NCBI GenBank assembly: GCA_020466095.1
Contig: CM035807.1
Coordinates: 46,717,858 to 46,781,857 of the forward strand
Source of the DNA: Chlorops oryzae
Lineage: Eukaryota > Arthropoda > Insecta > Diptera > Chloropidae
Length of the DNA: 64,000 nucleotides
Direction of reading: 5' to 3'
Below are positions 44,322-54,071 of this stretch, in pieces. Position numbers and translations under genes: made by a program. How positions within the stretch are numbered: the first letter of the stretch is position 1; the number at the start of each line of letters is the position of its first letter. Under the pieces are notes generated by a model, which was not told the origin of the DNA, did no database searches, and was given only the letters and a program-made list of their open reading frames with translations.

Positions 44322-46365
44322 AATCAAAAATGGAAAGGGATTTGTACCAGCTCTGAATGCAAGTAGAAAAAATGTAAAATTTGGACAGCTAAAGGAGCTA
44401 AATTATACTCTTCTTAGGGATTATGATGAGTTAGGAAATCCAGGGATAAATTTTGTCAAAAAAGATGAGAAAATGAATGATCGTTTTCAATTAATTATGG
44501 AAACAGTACGTTTAGATAATAATTTAAACGAAGAAGAATTAAATTCTATAAAGAGCGTATTCAGAGAATATTCTGATATTTTTCATTTGAGTGAGGATAA
44601 GCATTCATATACGACAGTTCTTAAACACGAAATTGCAACAGAACCAGGGCAGCCACCAGTTAATATTAGGCAATATAGACTACCAGAAGTGCATAAAACA
44701 GAAATAACCTCACAGGTTGACAAAATGCTTATTGATGGCATTATTTCTCCAAGCAAGCCTCCTTGGAATTCTCCGATATTGTTAGTACCGAAAAAGGCCG
44801 GTGCCGATGGGAAAAATAAATGGCGACTTGTGGTAGATTTCCGAAAATTGAACGATATCACCATTAAACAAGTTTTTCCAATTCCTAGAATAGATGAAAT
44901 TCTCGATCAGTTGGTTTGCAGTAGGTATTTTTCAACTTTAGATGTAGCCAGCGGATACCATCAAGTGCTTATCGAAGAAAAAGATAAGGAGAAGACAGCA
45001 TTTAGCACGGAAATGGGACATTTTGAATTAACCAGAATGCCTTTTGGGCTCACGGGAGCACCTGCAACCTTTCAACGCATAATGAATAGCATTCTCACTG
45101 GTTTGCAGGGAATTGATTGTTTTGTTTATCTTGATGATATTGTTATTTATGCTAGGAATTTAGAAGAGCATGAAGAAAGATTATTTAAGGTTTTTGAAGT
45201 CTTAAGACATAACAGTTTAAAACTTCAAACAGAGAAATGTCAATTTCTTAAAAAAGAAGTTATATATTTAGGGCATAAATGTTCGGAATCAGGCGTGCTG
45301 CCAGATCCACTAAAAGTAGAAAGTGTACAAAAAATATCACCACCCAGAAATGTAAGAGAGTTACAAGCTTTCCTTGGATTAATCAATTATTATCGCAAAT
45401 TTATACCAAATGCGGCAAAAATTTCAGTTCCACTAAACAAATTTTTAAGAAAAAACGTTAAGTTTGAATGGAACAATGATTGTCAGAAGGCCATGGAATA
45501 GCTTAAAGCTGCGGTAACCTCACCTCCTTTACTTCAATATCCAGATTTTTCGAAAACTTTTATTCTAACAACAGACGCTAGTAATGAAGCCTTAGGAGCT
45601 GTTCTCTCGCAAGGAGAACCAGGGGAAGATTTGCCTATTTATTTTGCCAGCAGAGCGTTAAGTGAAACTGAGAAACGATATTCTACAATTGAGAAAAAAT
45701 TTTTGGCAATAGTTTGGGCTGTGAAAAATTTTAGGACCTATTTATTGGGGAGACCTTCAAAAATATACACCGATCATAAGCCATTAAAAGGTATAGCCAA
45801 TTTAAAGGAACAAGATTCGAGACTAGGTCGTTTTCGCCTTAAACTTTTAGAGTACGATTTTGAAATTTTTTATAAGCCGGGAAAAAATAATCAAAACGCT
45901 GACGCTTTGAGTAGAATTCCACATATCGAAAGCACAATATCTGTAGTAACAAGAGCTCAGGCTAAAGAAAACCCTGATGAAATAACTGATGAAAATATTG
46001 AAGAAGACATGGCACAAGTTTTAACTGACCCAAAGGAGATTGTAAAGGTCCTTAAAACATTTCATGATTCACCCATAGGAGGTCATAAAGGGACAATGAA
46101 GATGTTTTTGCGAATTAGAAAACAATTTAAGTGGCAAGGCATGCAAAAACAAATAAAAGATGACGTGAAAACATGTGAACTTTGTCAGAAAAATAAAAGT
46201 TCAAAAGTCGAGAAAATGCCGATGGTTCTCACAAAGATATCCCTACGTCCTTTTGATAAGATATATATGTACATGGTGGGCCCCCTACCAGTCACTTCAA
46301 GCGGTAATAAATATATTCTTACATTTCTAGATGATTTTTCAAAATTTTTCATATGGGCATTTCCA
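44322..46365 (+). pseudogene. pol: G3 pol: RT, RNase H and integrase N-terminal half
   Basis: In phase with 36752-37692. RT has KWRLVVDFRKLNDITI, FSTLDVASGYHQV and FVYLDDIVIYA (YLDD). One in-frame TAG (45499-45501) follows the connection region. RNase H has TTDASNEALGAVLSQ, ERYSTIEKKFLAI-type helix and IYTDHKPL. Integrase has the HHCC region (DSPIGGHKGTMKMFLRIRKQ...CELCQKNK). The first integrase catalytic Asp, expected in MDIVGPLP, reads MYMVGPLP, an Asp-to-Tyr change. The frame is interrupted at 46366 by an insert. Confidence 0.88.
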
Positions 46366-47633
46366 TGAATATGTCAACCACGACTGAAAAAATAAAAGTG
46401 CTCGAAATTTTTTTCCAACACTGGCTATGGAAGGCAAAAATACTAAAATATAATTATCTGGAAGCATTTCCAGCCTATTAAAATTTGAAAGAAAAAAAAA
46501 TAACGGCTTAAAGTCAATTGTCTCGTTGATTGATTTTAAGCAGTTTTGATCAACTACTTCCTCTCTTCAAACGACTCACTTCAGCTATTTGTAACATTGC
46601 AATTCTACTCTCAAATTATTGTTACAACAACAATTAAGTAGATTCATGAGCAAAGAGAAAATAAGGAGTTCGATTAGCGGTGTTTTTTTTATTTTCCTTG
46701 GATGCTATTCTAATGTCACATACGATGACCAAAAACATTGTTTTTCTTCCTCATTTGTTATTTGTCGGTCGCAGGTGAACGAAAATTAATTTCCAAATCA
46801 AGGCCATCGGGCAAATAATAGATTTAAAAAAATTTTTTTTTTATTTCGTAAAACAAAAAATTTATAAACCAAGCAAGTTGGTCACGTACGATATCGTAAG
46901 TACTAAAAATGGTACGATTTGTTGAGAGCCCAATTGAAATTTATTTTCTATTTTTTTTTTTTATCATATATCTAAAATTAATTACGAGGCAACAAGAGAT
47001 GAGCTTAGAATGAGCAACAAATCAGCTGGGTATTCATTCAAGGGAAAAATAAGAGTTAAATAAGTATATGACAGGGTTGGGTGGCAGCGAAAACTTAACG
47101 CCGAATAATTCCGTAAAAACAATAAATTTAACCGGGACTGTCTTTGTTTGTTATAAACATATTGTTTTTTGAATCGAAAAAATATTTTTTATTGGTCATT
47201 AATGAAGAATAATAGTGGGGAAATTATGTCACGTACGATATGTCACGTAAGATATATGAACTTTGTTCCCTATAAAATCAACTAAAGATTTTTTTAATTT
47301 AAACATAACGAATTTAAAAGGAGAAATATTTCACTAAGTGCAAGAAATTAGAAACAAAAAAATAAACTCCATTAATTCGCAGAGTTTTGCACATTTTTAC
47401 AAGTACCTCAAAAGTACTTCCGTTTTTGGTCACGTACGATATAACCCTATTTCGCTCGGTTTTTCCGACTCAAACATTTCTAATCTACTTAATTTTTTTT
47501 TCAAATGATAAACTCTCTGAGTGGAACATATCGACACCATTTTCTTGGAGTCACTCCAATTTTTGTAAAATCTATTCAACTCTATTTGCGTACGAATTCC
47601 GCGTACGATTACCTGGAAATGCCCATATGTACA
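46366..47633. mobile_element. Unclassified 1.27-kb insert in the G3 integrase
   Basis: The integrase frame breaks after WAFP and resumes at GIPDAESS. Its length is in keeping with the phase change (2 modulo 3). No gene lies inside. The motif GTCACGTACGATAT occurs at 46881, 47228 and 47429, with a variant at 47241. A 16-nt inverted copy of the upstream integrase sequence (46350-46365) is at 47614-47629. No terminal inverted repeats of its own are clear. Confidence 0.6.
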
Positions 47634-49211
47634 GGCATTCCCGATGCAGAATCATCGACCGTAGCAAAAGCGTTCTTTAACGAAGTAATTTCAAAATTCA
47701 ATATTCCACGAATTCTTGTCACTGACAATGGCACAAACTTCACTTCAAAACTTTTTAAGGAAGTATGCAAGCTAATGGGAATTAAGAAAATAGAAACTTC
47801 TCCATATCATCCGCAAGCCAATGTTGCTTTAGAAAGAAGCCATAGACCATTAGCCGAATTTTTAAGAACTTTTGCGAAAGAAGACGGTACAAATTGGGAG
47901 GATTGGCTTCATCATGCCATGCATGTACACAATAATACTGTACACGCACTACGAAACAAACGCCTAGCAAAAACACTTTTTGGTTTCGACTTTGATGTAC
48001 CTGTTAATCTAAAAAGGAAGCCCGCTCCTCTATACAATATTGATGATTATTCGAAAATATTAAAGTACCAGATTCAAAGAACGCATGAATTAGTTCGACA
48101 AAATCAAGAAAAAGGAAAGCAAAATTCGAAAATATACTATGATAAGGGAGCGAAAATTAGAGAATTTAAGGTAGGAGATAAGGTCTGGCTGAAAAACCAA
48201 ACCAGAAAGAATAAATTTTCGCCTATTTGGGAGGAACCTTATAGAGTTGTATCACTTCCCACTTCTGTAAATGCTAGAATTTTAATCAAGGGCACAGAAA
48301 AAACCTTCCACAGAAATTTGTTAAAAGTCAATCAGGAAAAAGCGAACATTCAATACATAAAAGCAGGGAAAGAGGCAGAAGATATTAACCGCAAGCTAAC
48401 CGAAGAGCATGTACAATTGACTCGAATTCCAATCAAGGGATCTTTTAAACATTTTCTTAGAAATTCAGAAAAGAATCGCTTTAAGAACGTACCTTGTTTT
48501 GACCACAGTCGTGTTAAATTATCACGACAACACGAGAACATGTCAGGATATATTCATGCTAGTTTTGTGGATGGATACAAAAAGACCAAGTCATATATAG
48601 CTACGCAGGGACCTCTCGAAAATTCCATACAAGACTTCTGGCAAATGGTATGGGAGCAAAATTGTAATACCATAGTTATGCTCACGAAGTCGAGAGAATG
48701 TGCTAGATACTGGGAAGCTGACGTAAATTCCACCAAAATATTTTCGCAATTTCGCGTTAAAACGCTCAGTAAAAATGAAAACAAGAATTTTGTTTGTGCG
48801 GAGTTAGAACTATACGATCAAAAATCAGAAACTTCTAGAACAATTTACCATTGGCAATTTAAGTGTTGGGCCGATCAAGGCATACCAAATGCTAAACTAT
48901 TATGGCAATTTATAAGATTAGTTAAGGAAAATCAAAAGAGGTTAACTACTAATATAACAAATCCGCCGCCGATGATAGTTCATTGCGCTGCAGGCATAGG
49001 TAGAACATGCGTTTTTATAGCTTTAAATATCGCCTTAGATTTGAAAGAAAATAGAAAGAACATAAGGGTACGGGAAATAGTAAACAAAATACGTGCACAA
49101 AGGGTGCAAGCAAAAAGACCAAAAGTGCTCGCATATCAAAACGAGCGAAGACACAATAAAAGCAGAATAATTTTTTTTTATTCTGATCAGTTGAAGCCAG
49201 CTGCGAAGTAA
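47634..49211 (+). CDS. pol: G3 pol: integrase C-terminal half fused to a tyrosine phosphatase
   Basis: The frame is open from the insert edge to the stop at 49209-49211; codons upstream of 47634 belong to the insert. Integrase has Asp in LVTDNGTNFTSK, Glu in NVALERSHRPL and a GPY/F-like end (KFSPIWEEPYRVV). After about 50 charged residues it enters a classical PTP domain: KNRFKNVPCFDHSRV, YIHASFVDGY, SYIATQGPLENSIQDFW, NTIVMLT, the WPD-loop equivalent CWADQGIP (Asp codon 48873-48875), and the P-loop HCAAGIGRTC (Cys codon 48984-48986). The pTyr-loop Tyr is Phe. The Q-loop Gln is kept (RVQAKRP). Length from KNRF to the end is about 245 residues, near the family norm. Confidence 0.92.
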   Translation, partial: GIPDAESSTVAKAFFNEVISKFNIPRILVTDNGTNFTSKLFKEVCKLMGIKKIETSPYHPQANVALERSHRPLAEFLRTFAKEDGTNWEDWLHHAMHVHNNTVHALRNKRLAKTLFGFDFDVPVNLKRKPAPLYNIDDYSKILKYQIQRTHELVRQNQEKGKQNSKIYYDKGAKIREFKVGDKVWLKNQTRKNKFSPIWEEPYRVVSLPTSVNARILIKGTEKTFHRNLLKVNQEKANIQYIKAGKEAEDINRKLTEEHVQLTRIPIKGSFKHFLRNSEKNRFKNVPCFDHSRVKLSRQHENMSGYIHASFVDGYKKTKSYIATQGPLENSIQDFWQMVWEQNCNTIVMLTKSRECARYWEADVNSTKIFSQFRVKTLSKNENKNFVCAELELYDQKSETSRTIYHWQFKCWADQGIPNAKLLWQFIRLVKENQKRLTTNITNPPPMIVHCAAGIGRTCVFIALNIALDLKENRKNIRVREIVNKIRAQRVQAKRPKVLAYQNERRHNKSRIIFFYSDQLKPAAK

Positions 49212-49339
49212 ATGTTGATGAGCAAACACAATTTCTTATATATAGTGCAATTGACATTGAAATGTTACCAAAAAAAAAAAAAATAATAAGAATCGAACAC
49301 GAACCAACAAAAGACAGTCGAAGGGAAAATAGGTCAAGT
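49212..49339 (+). other. Short spacer between PTP and env
   Basis: AT-rich, with an A-run at 49270-49284. Matching sequence is kept in G1 and G2 around 1150-1300 and 6310-6470. The G1/G2 deletion starts just beyond it, at about 49390. Confidence 0.4.
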
Positions 49340-50487
49340 TCAAAATTAATTATACAACAGTTAAATTTTCCAAGTTCAATGTAAATAGCCAATTAACTCT
49401 TTTGACGGAACAAGAACAATACTACCCCAGTAAGAAATTACTAGACAACATAACTAATGGCATGGATTAGATCCGCATTAACAATAATTTCAATGAGTCG
49501 GTGAGCAGAAAAAAAAACCTTGTCGAAACCGATCAAAAAATACTAAAAGAACTTTATACGAACTATTCAGAATTCAAGAACGAGGTGCTGACTGAAGAGT
49601 TAGCAATTAGGTTGCTGTTTAGACTTCAAATGTTAAAGAGCCAAGCGGAATTGATTCAACAAAATATTGCGTCCGCAAGGACTGGAATCATTAATCCAGC
49701 AATATTATCAAGAGAAGAGATTAAGGAGTACAACATTAGTATTAATAAATTAAAGGGAATGACACTCGGCGTGGCAACAAAAGATGACAAAATTATTTTT
49801 GTCATCAAAGTACCCACCACGATAACAGAAATCGAAAAGTCGTTATTGGTACCAATACCAAATGAAAGCTCATTACAAATAGTCGCTGAGCTCGAAACAA
49901 TCGTAGAGCTAAACAACCAAACATTCACCTTCGGATTAGGTCAGTCAGTTTTTAACATGAAACGAAGCAGGCATTGTGTTGTGTTAGGCAAATGTTCTCT
50001 GTCAAAAAATATTAAAGAAGAATTAATAGAGTTAGAAGAGAATATAGTTATTTTAATAAATGCGAAAGAAACTCTTATTAATAGCACCTGCGACACAAGG
50101 CGAAAATACGTAACAGGACACTTTTTCCTTAATTTCCAGAACTGCACCCTACAAATAGGTTCGATTCAGTTTAAATCCAGGGTTACAGAATATAAAGAAA
50201 TGTTTATTGTACCCAAAGAAAGAAACCCAATTTTACTTCAAGAAGTTCCAAATTTCGAGGACTTAATTTTGAATCAAGAAAAAGCAAGCGAAGAGATAGC
50301 AATCGCCTATCATCGGAAGCTACAAATGATTTCAGGCGCCTCAGTATCAACAATAATTTTTGTCACTCTTTTCATAGTTGTAATCATTTTGTATAAAATA
50401 AAAAGAGAAAAACCCCTACAAAAGAAATTATTAAAAAATATAGCAAGAATGAAGAAACGGTTTAAAAGAAATAAAAAAAAAGTTTAA
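49340..50487 (+). pseudogene. env: G3 env-like membrane protein, N-terminally damaged
   Basis: The open part (49501-50487, no ATG start) is preceded in the same frame by about 40 more codons beyond a TAG at 49468-49470. It has the GIINPAILSREEIKEYN block characteristic of insect retrovirus/baculovirus F-like envelope proteins (compare GKINPFLLTPEQL in BEL-C), several Cys, and a C-terminal membrane span (VSTIIFVTLFIVVIILYKI, about residues 281-299 of the open part) with a basic tail. No signal peptide or furin site is visible, so the N-terminal part is probably lost or reached by splicing. Confidence 0.75.
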
Positions 50488-50723
50488 AAAAAAAATAATA
50501 ACAAGAAGAGGAAGAAGACAAAAAAGACTTTAATATTAATTTTTTACATATTTGCTTATATTGCAATATTTTTAAATTAGGGCATTAATCGAGGCGTAGT
50601 ATGAAAACGAACAACTTTAGCATAAATATTTACCATTTTTAAAATCAGTCGAAAATCAGAGTTGTCAAAGACAGTTTAAAAATTCCGATTAAAACAATTT
50701 AGAAGCACAAACATATTTGAAAA

Positions 50724-51481
50724 GTGAGTGTAACTATAATAATGAACACAGAGGCAATAAAAACGGACGTTATTCGACGCCAATTTAAAAGGCGATGTGA
50801 GTCAGTAACCATGACGGACGTTTCCTCCCTACTCTCCGACCGATGGCTAGGGGACAATATTCTGAACGCATTCTTAATTTGGTCATGGCAAAGCCTTAAA
50901 CCCAATGCAGAAAGAAAGTTCATTTATTTGATTCGCATTTCTACCCCAGTATAAAGGAATGGAGCCAAAGTCTCAACAAAGTAGTTCCCAGGATGCGAGT
51001 GGACAGTTTTGTAAGACGAATAAATATTTTTCATTTTGAATATTTGATTATCCCGATAATAGAAGAGAACCATTGGATGTTAGCCATTGTTACATGGCCA
51101 AACATCTACATGTTGGACTCCTTGCAACCACACGTAAATTTGGCCAGGTGCGCAACAAAAACTATTCATGAATTCATTGGGGATGAGTCAAAAGTCAGAT
51201 GTGAGAATCCTAAGAAAATTTACGATGAAAAAGCAATGCCCATGATTTATCCACATTGCCCACAACAACCCAACACTATAGATTGCGGAATCTTCGTGAT
51301 TAAGTTCTTTAATAATTTCATAAAAGTATTAAACCAGAGAATATTTTCCAACCCCAACATGCATATTTCTCAATATCAAACTGCAGATACACAAGAAAAT
51401 TTCTGGCGGAAATCGCCATGTCATGGGTATCAGAGCGAAATGCAGAGTCTAAAACCCCAGAACACGATAAAAAATTATTAA
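50724..51481 (+). pseudogene. G3 Ulp1/SENP-like cysteine protease
   Basis: Ulp1-family proteases (peptidase C48) cleave SUMO precursors and SUMO conjugates. The first frame (50724-50954) has SLLSDRWLGDNILNAFLIWS, the usual start of the fold (WLxDxxI). A 1-nt shift near 50915 leads into the second frame, readable from 50921 (HLFDSHFYPSIKEWSQSL) to 51481. It carries His in ENHWMLAIV (codon 51071), Asp in IYMLDSLQP (51116), Gln in CPQQPNTIDCG and Cys in DCGIFV (51284). Order and spacing fit the family. A basic stretch in another frame (51483-51605, RRDWTPGTYLKRAVVV) may be a frameshifted tail. Confidence 0.85.
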
Positions 51482-51605
51482 TGCCGCTTGGGAAGGAGTT
51501 AGGCGCGATTGGACACCAGGAACATACCTTAAAAGAGCAGTTGTAGTAAGTAATGGACGATTTAGACTTAGGAAGGACAGGAGGGGGAGAGAACTATATA
51601 GCAAA

Positions 51606-52187
51606 ATTTGAGATGAAATAAAGGCAGGGACACGAGAATAGTTGTAGCACAGGTAGGGAATATTTTCATGCTTTCTTTTTCTTTTCAGGAAGACCAATGA
51701 GGTTTAACGATGGATACCAGACGTAAAATTTCTCTTCTAAATTTGGAAACTCAATTGAAAGTGTTGAAATTCCTAAGTTCAATTTAGATTCCAAACTAAG
51801 AAGAGGGGAAGAGTGATTGGTAAGAAAAAAAAAAAAGAAAAAAAAAATTAAAAAGAGAAAAATTGGAGATACACAAATTAAACAAAAAAAAAATAATAAT
51901 AATATGGTTACATTTCACTTCACATAAAAAAAAAAAAAACATAAAAAAGGGTAATTCCCCACTTTTTGCACTTCAGATTAAAAATTAAAAGAAAAGAAAA
52001 GCGAACTTAAAATAAATAATCATTCAAAATTGTAAAAAAAAAAAAAAAAAAAAAAAATGAATGGAAAAATATTTTGAGGAAAAATTTAAAGAGAAGCTCA
52101 AAATGTTCGAAATTATGAAATTTAAGTAGATCATACTAAAATTAAAAATTTAAATTGCAATCAAAGACTCAAATTTAACATAGTAGT
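51606..52187 (+). other. G3 3' region up to the Jockey insertion
   Basis: This matches 1344-1911 of G1: GGCAGGGACACGAGAATAGT, a polypyrimidine acceptor ending CAG at 51688, the stem-loop at 51732-51805, and A-runs. It stops at 52187 (AACATAGTAGT), the Jockey target. No gene. Confidence 0.7.
51732..51805 (+). promoter_or_regulatory. Conserved stem-loop in the 3' region, copy 3
   Basis: Same inverted pair as at 1445-1518 and 6609-6682, kept in the PTP-bearing element. Confidence 0.55.
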
Positions 52188-52583
52188 CAAGCTGGTCACC
52201 TCGCCGCGTAGACGTCAGCTTTCGCGCTCGGAAAGTTTGTTTAAATAAAAAGTAAATTACGCCGAATATCAACGATATTGCTGGTCGAGAGCCACCATAA
52301 GCGAAAGGCCAATTGAGGAACACCAAGATCTGGTTGGAGGATAGCAGCTGTGATCATCCAAAGGTGAGAAGTACTTTTTCCAAAATTAAATAAGAACCCT
52401 TAGGCTTTGTTGTTGCCTTGGGCTCCGTCATTTTACTCTATTGTTTATTTTTTCACATACTTCCCTGTATTTTTCCACTGGCGACCGACTAAAACCACTA
52501 TCTAGTATAGACGCTCACCATAACAGCTTTGAAGCTGGTGCTTTTCGAAGCTCAGCTTCAAACTAAATATAAAAAACGTACGC

Positions 52584-54071
52584 ATGCCAAGCGAAAGCTC
52601 TACACGAACCCGTAGTCACTCTGTAGGCACTCAAAATGTTAAGAATGCTTATGTAGTAATTAACGAAGCTAATTCGTCAATTGATAAACGCTTACAAACC
52701 GACGAACAGTGGCTTAGCCAGCGCGCAACAACACCACCAACAAGTAAAAGCACCGAAAAAAATAGCCAAATAGCTACATACACTAATACTCCTGACACTG
52801 CGCACAAAGCAAAATCAAACGAGTCGGCGATCCAGACAGGCATGGATCGCTACGTTAATATTAAAAGGAATCTCAGCCCTCAAAAAACAAATGTGGGCAA
52901 AGCTAAAGTTAATAAAACCACTTCAACTTCGGCTCCAACAAATGTTTTGGCGGGTAATAGATTTGCTGCGTTAAGTGAAAACGCAAGTTCTGAAGAGAGC
53001 ACTAGTAATTCGGCTCCTAAAACGCCAAAACCACCTCCAATTTACCTTCGTGAGCGTAGCTCCAATCTCTTGGTAACGAGTTTAACTCAAATTATAGGGA
53101 AAGATAATTTCCACATAACTCCACAAACTCGGGGAAACATTTACGAGACCAAAATTCAGGTCTATAATGAGAATAACTATCGAGTTGTGGTTAAACATTT
53201 CGATAATAATAAAAAGAGCTACTACACATATCAGCTCAAGAGTAGTAAAGGTCTGTCCGTCGTTGTTAAAGGGTTGGAATCAGATATAGAACCGGCTGAG
53301 ATAAAACAAGCGCTTGAGGAAAAAGGCTTCCAGGTGAAATCCGTAATTAATATTTTTAATAAACAAAAAGTGCCTCAACCCATGTTTAAAATAGATTTAT
53401 GCCCCGACGGCACAAAATTAAAGAAAAATGAGAATCATCCCATTTACAATCTGCGGTATCTTCTTCACCGTAGTATTGTAGTTGAGGAACCGCTTAAGCG
53501 AGGCGGGCCTGTTCAATGTGCGAATTGTCAGGAGTATGGCCATACAAAGTCATATTGTACCCTACGCGTTGTCTGCGTTATATGTGGAGAGTTCCACCAT
53601 TCTACAAACTGTAATTTTAAGGGTAATACGGACCAAATTATAAAAAAGTGTAGCAACTGTGGGGGAAATCACACAGCAAACTACAGAGGCTGTCCTATCT
53701 ATAAGGAATTTAAAAGACGACTAGCGCAGCAAAAGCAAGCTGCACGCAACCCTCAATAAACAATGTTGATGGTTCAAGGCCCTCCGCCTCAAAATCTTGT
53801 ACCAAACGCGTCTGTTAACCCCAACTTTTCTTACGCCAGTGCATTAAAGTCCGGAATAAACTCCCAAAATCCCCCTCAGCCACAAAGTAGTAGTTTAGAA
53901 AATATGATTGTCAGTCTGACACAGTGTATGACTCAATTCATGTCAAGCATGCAAAATACTCTTCAAGAGTTCAAGTTCGAGCACAAAACCAAATGCTCCA
54001 AATTCTTATCGCTAAAAAATGAGTTTACTAAACATATGCTCATGGAATGCAAACGGCGTCCGCCAACATAA
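52584..54071 (+). pseudogene. J2 ORF1, nucleic-acid-binding Gag-like protein
   Basis: ATG at 52584 begins a Ser/Thr-rich N-terminus, then a PRE_C2HC-type block (SSKGLSVVVKGLESDIEPAE; EALEEKGFQV-type helix) and zinc knuckles CANCQEYGHTKSYC (from about residue 312), CVICGEFHHSTNC and CSNCGGNHTANYRGC. A TAA at 53757-53759 splits the protein. The same frame continues from 53763 to 54071 with a Pro/Gln-rich tail, so the stop is a single nonsense change. The tail overlaps the ORF2 start by 53 nt in another frame. Confidence 0.85.

Larger units (their letters stand above)
32654..52187 (+). mobile_element. G3: large gypsy-type element with PTP, env and Ulp1
   Basis: The element runs from the 5' LTR (32654-33159) through leader, gag (33597-36512), pol (36752-49211), env (about 49340-50487) and a Ulp1-like gene (50724-51481) to its 3' region, which is cut at 52187 by Jockey J2. 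Three insertions sit inside: an R1-like fragment (34244-35110), BEL-B (37693-44316) and a 1.27-kb segment (46366-47633). Without them about 10.8 kb remains to 52187. G1 suggests about 0.73 kb plus an LTR is missing, so an intact element would be about 12 kb. Confidence 0.85.

Noticed and set aside
47505..47633. N-terminal 43 codons of the integrase-PTP ORF
   Set aside because: They lie in the 1.27-kb insert and only extend the frame by chance to an earlier ATG.
48350..48480. Idea that the integrase-PTP join is an assembly artefact
   Set aside because: The frame is continuous with no low-quality bases or N, and PTP 3' sequence is found in the two other copies of the family. Long reads would still be the decisive test.
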